Source of the DNA: CAKZQX01 sp034436755
GTDB taxonomy: Bacteria > Chloroflexota > Chloroflexia > Chloroflexales > Chloroflexaceae
Length of the DNA stretch: 64,000 bases
Assembly: GCA_034436755.1 (NCBI GenBank)
Contig: DAOTVB010000025.1
Location: forward strand, 36,354 to 100,353
Reading direction: 5' to 3'
The translations under genes were made by a program, and so were the position numbers. Under the pieces are notes generated by a model. It did no database searches. It worked only from the letters and a program-made list of their open reading frames with translations, and was not told the DNA's origin. This document shows, in pieces, positions 51,216 to 58,132 of this stretch. Every line of letters starts with the position of its first letter. Positions within the stretch are counted from its first letter, which is position 1.

Positions 51216-51455
51216 ATGACCATCTCCGAACCAGTCACCCTTGATCAGATAGTAACCCTTGCACAGCGCCTGTCGGCAGCGGATCAGCTTCGGCTGATTG
51301 CGCGCCTGGCCCCGCATCTGGTCGCCGTGCTGCCGGAAGATACTGATATAGGTGGCGACCCCTGGGAAGCCCTGCTACACTTTAGCGATGATCTTGTGCA
51401 GGAACCACCCCCGGCGGACGACAGCGCTGAACTGCTGTCGTCGCTGCGTCGATAA
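51216..51455 (+). CDS. Small antitoxin-like protein, partner missing
   Basis: 79 residues from ATG 51216; upstream frame extension would run into repeat DNA. The first helix region 'MTISEPVTLDQIVTLAQRLS' and 'ADQLRLIARLAPHLVAVLPE' resemble the short antitoxins paired with PIN-domain toxins in Chloroflexota and cyanobacteria (LS..DQL.LI..LA..L pattern). The acidic C-terminus ends 'ADDSAELLSSLRR'. No toxin gene follows: downstream is a Family II element. A near-identical copy of its 3' end lies 840 bp upstream. Probably a relic or orphan; the family call is tentative. Confidence 0.5.
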   Translation: MTISEPVTLDQIVTLAQRLSAADQLRLIARLAPHLVAVLPEDTDIGGDPWEALLHFSDDLVQEPPPADDSAELLSSLRR

Positions 51456-51486
51456 TGCTCGTACGCCGGCATAGTCGTAGTGCCGC

Positions 51487-51655
51487 TTTATGAATGTTGA
51501 AAAAATAGGTCCGGATACGCAATTCACTGGAATCCCGGCTTCAGCCGGTGGGATACCTGCCGGGGCCGCAGCATACTGCCGGGAACGCCTGATCCGGCTA
51601 AAGCCGGGACTCCCGTCCAGTGATGTCCGGATTAAAATTTCAACGTTCATAAGCC
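51487..51655. repeat. Family II MITE-like element, copy C
   Basis: Left end TTATGAATGTTGAAAAAATA then GGTCCGGATACG; right end GATGTCCGGATTAAAATTTC then AACGTTCATAA: an inverted repeat of about 28 bases with a few mismatches. Interior CCCGGCTTCAGCCGG and CCGGCTAAAGCCGGGACTCC units. At 169 bp the most compact copy. Confidence 0.85.
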
Positions 51656-51748
51656 GGGACTCCTGCGAGGCGATGCGTGCGATTGCAGAACGGTGCATCG
51701 GATGCACCCTACTGCTTAAAACCATGAAAACCACCTGAATATGCAGAA

Positions 51749-51778
51749 AGCTGACAGGTCTGCGCAGACCTGTCAGCT
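51749..51778. repeat. Perfect 30 bp GACAGGTCT palindrome
   Basis: AGCTGACAGGTCTGC followed directly by its reverse complement, then TCTCTCC as in the copies near 50.73 and 50.95 kb. A GGTGCATCGGATGCACC hairpin lies just upstream at ~51692. Confidence 0.85.
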
Positions 51779-51847
51779 CTCTCCTGCCTGGATAAATGTT
51801 TCAACCTGCATCAGGCAGCATTGTTGCTACCCTCCACACAATCCCGA

Positions 51848-53308
51848 TCAGGATGCCGGTTCCGCGATGCCATTGTGGGTTGTGCGGGGCATGGCGACCA
51901 GGGGCGGTTCTGCGTCGTCGATCTGGGGCGTATGCCGGTGGGCCATCAGCAGCGCCATGGCGCAGGAGGCCATCAGGCCCAGCGGATGCTCCGAGCGGCT
52001 GGTCAGGGCAATCGGTACCCGCGCGCCCATCACCACCCCGGCGGAGTAGGCGTCCGCCAGATGCTGCTGCTGCTTGACCAGCATCGTGCCCGACTCCAGA
52101 TCGGGGACCATCAGAATATCGGCCTCCCCTGCCACGTCGGAGACAATGCCCTTGATATCGGCGGCATCCTTCGAAACCGCGCTATCAAATCCCAGCGGTC
52201 CATCGACCAGGCCGCCAGTGATCTGTTTGCGGTCCACCATCTTGCAGAGCGCGGCCGCCTCCATTGTCGAGTGAATGCGCGGCTTGATCGTCTCCACTGC
52301 CGAGAGGATCGCCACTTTCGGCATGGCTATGCCCAGGACGTGCGCCAGGTCAATCGCATTTTGCACAATATCGCGCTTGATCTCTAGATTTGGGTAGATA
52401 TTGACCCCGGCGTCGGTAATCAGCAGCAGGCGCGGGTAGGTTGGCACATCCAGGGCAAAGACATGGCTCATGCGCCGTTCAGTGCCGAGGCCGTGCGCGT
52501 GGGACATCGCCTCCAGCATGACTTCTTCCGGGGGCAGCGTGCCCGACACCAGCATGTCCACCTCGCCCGCGCGCGCCATGGCGACCGCCCGGGCGGCCGC
52601 ATCCTGGCTCTGCTCGATATCGAGCAGCGGGTAGGGCGACAGATCCAGCCCTTCCGCGTCGGCGACGGCGCGAATATGGTCGGCGGGACCGAGCAGCACC
52701 GGCCGGATCAGGTTGGCCTGGGCCGCGTCGATTGCACCGAGCAGCGAGTGCGGCCCCACCGGGTAGACCACTGCCGCGCGTACCGGCTCCAGCCCCTCGG
52801 CCATGGCGATCAGTTGCCGCAGACGCTCACCATTGCTGTGGAAGCGCACCTCCGGCAGAATGATGCGCGGGCGCTTGACCTTCTCGGTCGGGGCGACCAC
52901 CTCGGCGCTCCCACTGATGACCAGGTCGCCATGCTGGTTCATACAGCGGCAGTCGAAGGTGATGCGGTTCTTCTCAGCGTTTTTCTCCTGCGCCGTCACC
53001 GAAACGGTAATCGTATCGCCGGGGGAGACCGGCCGCCGGAAGCGCAGGGTTTGTCCCAGGTAGATCGTGCCGGGTCCGGGCAGTTTGGTACCGAGCAGTG
53101 TAGAGATCAGCGCCCCGCCCCACATACCGTGGGCAATAATCTCGTGGAAAATATCGCTCCGAGCATACTCTTCGTCCACATGGGCGGGGTTAACATCGCC
53201 CGACATGACGGCAAAGAGGTCAATATCCTTCCGCGTCAGCGTCCGTTGTAGTTTCGCCGTATCACCAATATTGATCTCGTCAAAGGTACGATTCTCGATG
53301 TAATCCAT
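51848..53308 (-). CDS. Bifunctional MaoC-like dehydratase / phosphate acyltransferase
   Basis: 486 residues; ATG 53308 has GAGAGG 8 bases upstream. Residues 1-150 form a MaoC hot-dog domain: 'FDEINIGDTAKLQRTLTRKD', 'FAVMSGDVNPAHVDEEYA' (catalytic Asp/His in DxNPxH) and 'AHGMWGGALISTLLGTKLPG'. Residues ~165-470 form a phosphate acetyl/butyryltransferase domain: 'VRAAVVYPVGPHSLLGAIDA', 'VDMLVSGTLPPEEVM', 'LLLITDAGVNIYPNLEIKRD', 'KVAILSAVETIKPRIHSTME' and 'ADILMVPDLESGTML'. The fusion links enoyl-CoA hydration with acyl-CoA to acyl-phosphate transfer. It follows fabI by 12 bp in one operon, suggesting a role in short-chain acyl metabolism. Acyl preference unknown. Confidence 0.9.
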   Translation of the reverse strand: MDYIENRTFDEINIGDTAKLQRTLTRKDIDLFAVMSGDVNPAHVDEEYARSDIFHEIIAHGMWGGALISTLLGTKLPGPGTIYLGQTLRFRRPVSPGDTITVSVTAQEKNAEKNRITFDCRCMNQHGDLVISGSAEVVAPTEKVKRPRIILPEVRFHSNGERLRQLIAMAEGLEPVRAAVVYPVGPHSLLGAIDAAQANLIRPVLLGPADHIRAVADAEGLDLSPYPLLDIEQSQDAAARAVAMARAGEVDMLVSGTLPPEEVMLEAMSHAHGLGTERRMSHVFALDVPTYPRLLLITDAGVNIYPNLEIKRDIVQNAIDLAHVLGIAMPKVAILSAVETIKPRIHSTMEAAALCKMVDRKQITGGLVDGPLGFDSAVSKDAADIKGIVSDVAGEADILMVPDLESGTMLVKQQQHLADAYSAGVVMGARVPIALTSRSEHPLGLMASCAMALLMAHRHTPQIDDAEPPLVAMPRTTHNGIAEPAS

Positions 53309-53320
53309 GAGTAATTCCTC

Positions 53321-54109
53321 TCAGCCCATAACGTGGTAGCCTGCATCCACATACGCCGTATTTCCAGTCACCCAGCGGGCGGCATCGCTGACCAGGAAGG
53401 CGGCCATTGCGCCGACATCCTCGGTCGAGACGCCATGATGTTGTGGGGCGCGCTCAACGGCGCTCCGGATTACATCATCAAAGTGGGCGATACCATTGCC
53501 CGAGCGGGTGCTCAGCGGGCCGGGGGAGAGCACATGTGCGCGGATGCCGGTGGAACCAAGCTCCACCGTGAGGTAGCGCACCACGCTCTCCAGGGCCGCT
53601 TTGATCGGCCCCATGATATTATAATGCTCAATAAACTTTTCTGCCCCGTAGTGCGAAATGGTCAGCAGACAGCCGCCATCGCGCATCAACGGCGCAGCCA
53701 GACGGGCCATATGAATGAAGGAGTAGCAGGAGATGTGCATCGCGCGCGCAAAGCCGGCCGGGGAGCAGTCGAGCACCCGGTTGCAGAGATCCTCACGCGG
53801 CACAAAGGCAATCGAGTGCAGCAGGAAGTCCAGCCGCCCCCACTGCGCGCCAATCTGCGCAAACAGCGCATCAATCTGCTCGGAATACTCCACGTTGCAG
53901 GGCGCAACGATTGGGCATTCCAGTTCTTCGGCCAGGGGCCGGACAAACTCCGCGCTGCGGGGATGCCCATAGGTAATCGCCAGTTCAGCGCCACAGGCGT
54001 GAAAGACGCGGGCACACCCATAGGCAATACTGCGCGCATTTGAGACGCCGACCACCAGGCCCTGCTTGCCTTCCAGGTTTACCAGGTTTTGAAGCTGCAT
54101 CGTTGACAT
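53321..54109 (-). CDS. fabI: Enoyl-[acyl-carrier-protein] reductase (NADH)
   Basis: 262 residues from ATG 54109 (MSTMQLQNL); the ATG at 54100 is equally possible because AAGGAAG lies only 3 bases before the first. FabI reduces the enoyl-ACP double bond in the last step of each elongation cycle. Landmarks: 'LEGKQGLVVGVSNARSIAYG' (cofactor loop with the FabI-type N instead of GxxxGxG), 'LDFLLHSIAFVP', 'FSHxYGAEK' type strand at 'LLTISHYGAEKFIEHYNIMG', and the catalytic Tyr-x6-Lys in 'YNIMGPIKAALESVVRYL'. 'VLSPGPLSTRSGNGI' covers the substrate loop. It is first in an operon with the MaoC-Pta fusion. Confidence 0.92.
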   Translation of the reverse strand: MSTMQLQNLVNLEGKQGLVVGVSNARSIAYGCARVFHACGAELAITYGHPRSAEFVRPLAEELECPIVAPCNVEYSEQIDALFAQIGAQWGRLDFLLHSIAFVPREDLCNRVLDCSPAGFARAMHISCYSFIHMARLAAPLMRDGGCLLTISHYGAEKFIEHYNIMGPIKAALESVVRYLTVELGSTGIRAHVLSPGPLSTRSGNGIAHFDDVIRSAVERAPQHHGVSTEDVGAMAAFLVSDAARWVTGNTAYVDAGYHVMG

Positions 54110-54463
54110 TCTTCCTTCAGGCAGGGTGTGCCTGCGTATACCCGGTTCGCGGATGCCCGGTTGGATGACGGCGGCGTCATCCGGAGTCGGCATACTACGC
54201 TGTTCCAGGCATGTCACCAGGAGGATCAGGTTTGAACGAGGGAGTGCTCGTTCGCCATTAGTATGCCTTAAAACCGCGCAGCCGGCGTCAATCATTTGGA
54301 TGGAAAAGCGCTGGACATTTGGCGAGTCTTGCTCCTGGTCATATGACCAGGGCAACGGAGGAGATGCTCAGGGGCCGGCGGTTGGTTGTAGGGAGGCGCT
54401 TCTGCGCGTCCGCCGCCCGCCTCACCGACAGGGGCACCTTGTGCAGGCAACAAAGGGGTGGGC
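54110..54463. other. Intergenic region upstream of fabI
   Basis: No gene is supported. It should hold the fabI promoter on the minus strand, but no box pair stands out. At 54392-54411 there is an imperfect GGAGGCGCTTCTGCGCGTCC hairpin like those at 47.88 and 62.05 kb. Confidence 0.4.
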
Positions 54464-54496
54464 AAAAAAAAGACTACCAGACAGCGGCTGGTAGCC
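54464..54496 (-). terminator. Intrinsic terminator of the 67-residue protein gene
   Basis: On the minus strand: stem CTACCAG/CTGGTAG with a 7-base loop, followed by TCTTTTTTTTGCC. It lies 64 bases after the stop of the gene at 54560. Confidence 0.85.
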
Positions 54497-54559
54497 TCCC
54501 GGGGATTGGAACATCCTGCACGCCGTTGTGCAGTCTGAAGACGGTTGCATACTAGCGCA

Positions 54560-54763
54560 TTAGATCGAGTACCACTGCTCGGTCAGGTTGTCAAAGTGAT
54601 GGTTGGCAGTCATCACCTCGGTACCCTCACCGGGCTGGATCGAAATACCGCAGTTAGCCTCCAGGTAGTCACAGGCGGCCTTGACGGCCGGGTTCTCCGT
54701 GTCGCTGGGCCAGGTGACAACCAGGTCGGTCAGCAGTTGCTCAAGTTGGCGTGTGGCATTCAT
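54560..54763 (-). CDS. Small hypothetical protein, 67 residues
   Basis: Starts at ATG 54763, with AAGGA 8 bases upstream (the longer GTG start at 54787 lies before this site). An N-terminal helix 'NATRQLEQLLTDLVVTWPSD', 'NPAVKAACDYLEANCGISIQ', then a short acidic end with 'TANHHFDNLTEQWYSI'. No signal peptide or membrane helix. It has its own intrinsic terminator, so it is a real single-gene unit, but I recognise no family. Confidence 0.6.
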   Translation of the reverse strand: MNATRQLEQLLTDLVVTWPSDTENPAVKAACDYLEANCGISIQPGEGTEVMTANHHFDNLTEQWYSI

Positions 54764-54787
54764 CAGATCTGTCCTTTCTTTCCTCAC

Positions 54788-55234
54788 GGGCTTTGTTCAC
54801 ATGTTCGCCGTTGCTATACCGGCAAAAACCTCCAGGGTCATACGGTGCAGCGCCACCCTTCCCCGGCCTGACCGCCATGTTATGTACGGTCTCATGTCGT
54901 ATTTGTCATGACACGCCGAAGAAGCCGGTTGATATCATTCCACATTTTGCACAACTTTCTCCGCAGAAAGAGCGCTCCCAGAACCGGGTTCTGGTGATGC
55001 TATGGCATCAGAACAACATTTGCTTTTGTTCGTGGTCTGCTTAAGAGCACAGTATACGCCAGGGTTGGGCTAAAGTAAAAGATCTGATAGGTTTGCATGA
55101 GCCGAAATATTTGCACTACGTGTATAATTTCACAACGAATAGTTTCCGGTCGGAATGTTTTGCATGCACTCGTTGCCTTCAAGAACAAGTTACCGGGCCG
55201 GCCCCGTCGCCGGCCCCTCCCGTTCCTGGGTTGG
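54788..55234. other. Intergenic region, partly AT-rich
   Basis: No gene is supported. Around 55040-55150 the sequence is AT-rich and contains a TATAAT at about 55131, without a suitable -35 box. It lies between two minus-strand genes. Confidence 0.4.
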
Positions 55235-56071
55235 TCAGCTTGCTTCACGCAGGCGGCGAAGTTCGGCTTCCAGATCACGCAGGCGGGCCTCAGCGTCGGC
55301 GGCACGGGCTTCGGCATCGGCGCGCGCCTGCCGCTCGGTAGCCAGCGCTTCCCGCTCGGCATTCAGGGTCGCAACCACCTTGGCATAGTCACCCATCGGT
55401 GTGCCGTCCTGGTCAAACAGGTAGACTTCATTTTCCTGCAGGCCCATCCAGAGCCCCAGCGGTTCGAGCCAGAACCAGCCACGTTCATCGGGAGCCAGCA
55501 CGGTGTAGGCCATCCCCACCCGCTGATAACCCAGCAGCCGCAGGAATGACTGCCCCTGCCGCTGCACACTATCCACGATGATGTAGAGCGGCACGCCGGC
55601 CAGGTCATACTCTTCCAGTTTGATCAGGCGATCATTGCCGCCGGTCTCTGGCGAGGTCACCTCAATAATCAGGGCCGGGCGGGTGCCTTCTGCCGCCACA
55701 TCGAAGGTGCTCCAGTTTTTCTGTTCGCGCACGCCAAAGATGACCATGATATCCGGGCCATGCGGCTTCAGTTCGGGCACATCCCACTTGACCCGCACAT
55801 CGTCCAGCACGACTGCCGTCGGGTCATGCGCAAGACGGGCGGCAAAAACATTGCAGAGGTACCGTACGCGGCGTTGATGGGCAGTGCTGTGGGTCACCTG
55901 ATCACCTTCTTCGGGATGCAACAGATCTTCGAGGGTCAGTGGTATCTGTTCAATTTCGACATTACCGTCGGGCAGTTCGCGCTGCACAAAGCGCCAGCCA
56001 TAGCGAAAGGGATCGGTCTCGGTCGTTGCGGTCTCGGTTTCCGGTATGGTTGCGGCTGCTGGTGTGGTCAT
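55235..56071 (-). CDS. Uma2 family endonuclease-like protein
   Basis: 278 residues from ATG 56071 (GGAGG 5 bases upstream); the longer frame upstream is not supported. PD-(D/E)XK-type core of the Uma2/DUF820 family: 'VLDDVRVKWDVPELKPHGPD' (first Asp region), 'PALIIEVTSPETGGNDRLIK' (ExxS) and 'KLEEYDLAGVPLYIIVD' (K..YA.AGV pattern). The family is expanded in cyanobacteria and Chloroflexota with largely unknown roles. The C-terminal ~60 residues form an Arg/Glu/Ala-rich coiled coil (ALATERQARADAEARAADAE), commonly appended in these phyla. Stands alone. Confidence 0.85.
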   Translation of the reverse strand: MTTPAAATIPETETATTETDPFRYGWRFVQRELPDGNVEIEQIPLTLEDLLHPEEGDQVTHSTAHQRRVRYLCNVFAARLAHDPTAVVLDDVRVKWDVPELKPHGPDIMVIFGVREQKNWSTFDVAAEGTRPALIIEVTSPETGGNDRLIKLEEYDLAGVPLYIIVDSVQRQGQSFLRLLGYQRVGMAYTVLAPDERGWFWLEPLGLWMGLQENEVYLFDQDGTPMGDYAKVVATLNAEREALATERQARADAEARAADAEARLRDLEAELRRLREAS

Positions 56072-56422
56072 ACATCCTCCGCTTCCCGCGTGAGCAAACT
56101 CGTTCTGTGCGTCTGAAGTCCTGCTGCTTACCAGGATAGAACTATGTACCCTGGATGTCCAGGCTTTATGTTCAATGTTCCTAAGCATAGTTGATGGGGG
56201 GTGGCGTGTCAATGGCCGCGGCGACGGGCTGATGTGGCAGTTGTGCTTTGTGCCAAAGTAAGGTGCATAGACACGAAGAACCACTGGATAAGGGGTGAAG
56301 GGCGCGAAACCGTTGTGTCAACCGGGTCGCCGTGCAAATTGGCGGGATCGTTGCCAGGTTTGGGCCGTTCGTGGTTTGCAGGGTGCCGCAGTGAAACTCA
56401 TGGTCATCCTGACCGGCGGGCG

Positions 56423-56637
56423 GCATCGCGTTCCATGGCGCAGCGTGGCGCAGCGAAAACCCATGTCATACTGACCCCTGCGGCAAAGCTCAGGGCATGC
56501 TCCGGGAGGTATCGCGCCGGATGGCATCGCGTTCCATGGCACATCGTGCCGCGCCGAAAACTCATGTCATACTGACCCCTGCGGCGAAGCTCAGGGCATG
56601 CTCCGGGAGGTATCTCACCGCATGGCACCGGGAGCCA
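56423..56637. repeat. 101 bp tandem duplication
   Basis: Two ~101 bp units starting GCATCGCGTTCCATGGC (56423 and 56524), each with CATGTCATACTGACCCCTGC and AGCTCAGGGCATGCTCCGGG. A more diverged partial unit precedes them near 56390. Confidence 0.8.
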
Positions 56638-56690
56638 TGGCGCGCCATGCCCCAGCGTGGTTACAGTGCGGTTGCTCTGGAGAATCGGTG

Positions 56691-56901
56691 AGATAGTTCG
56701 CGGAGTTTACCCTCGAACGCAGTGAAGGGCTCACTATGACATTGATTTTCAAGGTTGGGACGCAGCAACGAGCGATGGCATACGGCATTGCAACGCAGAT
56801 TCACAAGGCGTTGCATGGCGCAATCAGCGAGATAGTTCGCGGAGTTTACCCTCGAACGCAGTGAAGGGCTCACTATGACATTGATTTTCAAGGTTGGGAC
56901 G
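56691..56901. repeat. Direct repeat of 71 bp, period 139
   Basis: AGATAGTTCGCGGAGTTTAC at 56691 and 56830, each continuing identically through CTCACTATGACATTGATTTT to GGTTGGGAC. No gene is supported across 56072-57094, which holds this block, the 101 bp duplication and a heptamer repeat. Confidence 0.85.
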
Positions 56902-56992
56902 AGGCGGCAATCTATGCGGTATTCGTGGTTCCATTCGTGGGCGTTTCCGTCTCGCAGCAGTAATCGTTGCACTGCTGCGCGGTGCTCCCCAC

Positions 56993-57026
56993 TCGCCACT
57001 CGCCACTCGCCACTCGCCACTCCCAA
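56993..57026. repeat. Heptanucleotide repeat (CCACTCG)
   Basis: About five CCACTCG/CCACTCC units in tandem, the same heptamer type as at 10.03 kb and near 50.33 kb. Confidence 0.85.
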
Positions 57027-57094
57027 AACACCCCACACCAGCCCGCACTGCCGGTATGGAGTGTTGCTGTTGCGTATCAGGTGATCCGCCAGCA

Positions 57095-57820
57095 CTACGG
57101 CGTCGGGCGGCCCGTCCCGGCATTATCGCAGATACCGTCGCCATCGCTGTCGGCATAGCCCGGCCCGCTGCATTGTCCCTGACCCGGTCCCATGCCCGGT
57201 CCGCGTCCCATGCCCGGTCCGCGTCCCATGCCTGGTCCGCGTCCCATGCCTGGTCCGCGTCCCTGGCCCGGCTGCATGCCCTGGCCCGGTCCCATCCCTG
57301 GCCCCCTTCCCGGTCCCTGACCTGGTTCCTGCGGTTGGGGCCCACCGGCCCGGCTGAGTTGTTCTGCCATGGTGGTGCGCATCATCGAGATGCGGCGGTC
57401 AGCGATGGCCTGCGTAATCTGCTCATCGGCAACCTGCGCCTCCAGTTCGGCGATGCGCGGGGCCAGCAGTGCATCCAGGATGACGGCCACGTCAGCGCCG
57501 CGCTCGTTGGCGACCGCAGCAATGCTCTTGCCGGCCTGCAGTTCGGCAGTTAACTCCGCCGGGGTCATGTCAAGCTCTTCGGCAGCCACGGTCAGCATGT
57601 TGTTCAACTCGGCCTGCCACATCGTTGTCGCGGTTGTCGTGGTTGGTGCGGTTGGTGCCGGCGTCTGTGCAGTTGTGGCCGGAGCAGCACTGGCGGTGCT
57701 GCCGGGGCTGAAGCTGTTGGCGCTCCGGGGTGCTCCGCCCGAAGGTGTCAGCGCGACAACCACGACGATCAACAGCACCATTGCGACGCCTGCCATAAGC
57801 ATCCAGATTCGTGTACCCAT
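57095..57820 (-). CDS. Membrane-anchored protein with MGRGPG repeats and a calcium-binding-like end
   Basis: 241 residues. AAGGAGG lies 5 bases before ATG 57820 (and 2 before the adjacent ATG 57823), so 57820 is preferred. Residues ~5-24 are a membrane anchor (MLMAGVAMVLLIVVVVALTP). An Ala/Thr/Pro linker follows. Residues ~75-120 resemble DUF2680-type helices ('ELDMTPAELTAELQAGKSIA', 'AVANERGADVAVILDALL'). Then comes a Gly/Met/Pro/Gln region with tandem MGRGPG units, encoded by 18 bp DNA repeats at ~57190-57300. The last residues hold 'DSDGDGICDN', an EF-hand/thrombospondin-3-like calcium loop. Function unknown; it looks like an envelope or surface structural protein. Confidence 0.68.
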   Translation of the reverse strand: MGTRIWMLMAGVAMVLLIVVVVALTPSGGAPRSANSFSPGSTASAAPATTAQTPAPTAPTTTTATTMWQAELNNMLTVAAEELDMTPAELTAELQAGKSIAAVANERGADVAVILDALLAPRIAELEAQVADEQITQAIADRRISMMRTTMAEQLSRAGGPQPQEPGQGPGRGPGMGPGQGMQPGQGRGPGMGRGPGMGRGPGMGRGPGMGPGQGQCSGPGYADSDGDGICDNAGTGRPTP

Positions 57821-57840
57821 CATAGCCTCCTTAGTCTGCA

Positions 57841-57886
57841 AATCTGTTTGTTCTTTGTTCTTTGTTTTTTGTCCTTTGTCCTTGTC
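57841..57886. repeat. Heptanucleotide repeat (TTGTTCT / TTGTCCT)
   Basis: TTGTTCT, TTGTTCT, TTGTTTT, TTGTCCT, TTGTCCT at period 7 in the leader of the minus-strand gene at 57095-57820. Similar runs are at 7.54 and 18.77 kb. Confidence 0.82.
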
Positions 57887-57967
57887 ACTTACTCTGAGTG
57901 TAGCAGACAAATATGGAGAGGTGATGGAGATGCGCGTGAGATAATATGTTCCACCCGCATCCATCTA

Positions 57968-57997
57968 TAGATTTTTAACCGGCCGTTCTGCTACAAT
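57968..57997 (+). promoter_or_regulatory. Possible promoter of the subtilase gene
   Basis: TACAAT (57992-57997) in a GCTACAATAGC context identical to that of the penicillin-acylase promoter. The -35 region (TAGATT, 18-base spacing) is poor. Confidence 0.4.
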
Positions 57998-58132
57998 AGC
58001 TCTCGTTCCCGGTCTCAACACCCTGACAAGCGAAGAAATATCAGCCACTTTCTCCCGGTAGCCCGATCTGTCCGGATCTGCCGTGACGTACATCGCAGTT
58101 GCAAGCATGGGCTTGCATAGAATGGAGAACCC

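Noticed and set aside
55043..55145. TATAAT near 55131 as a promoter
   Set aside because: The nearest TTGCAT is 24 bases upstream, too far, and no plus-strand gene follows.
56072..57094. Several 60-120 codon frames in the repeat zone before 57.1 kb
   Set aside because: They are created by the 101 bp and 139 bp duplications and heptamers; none has a ribosome site or recognisable domain.
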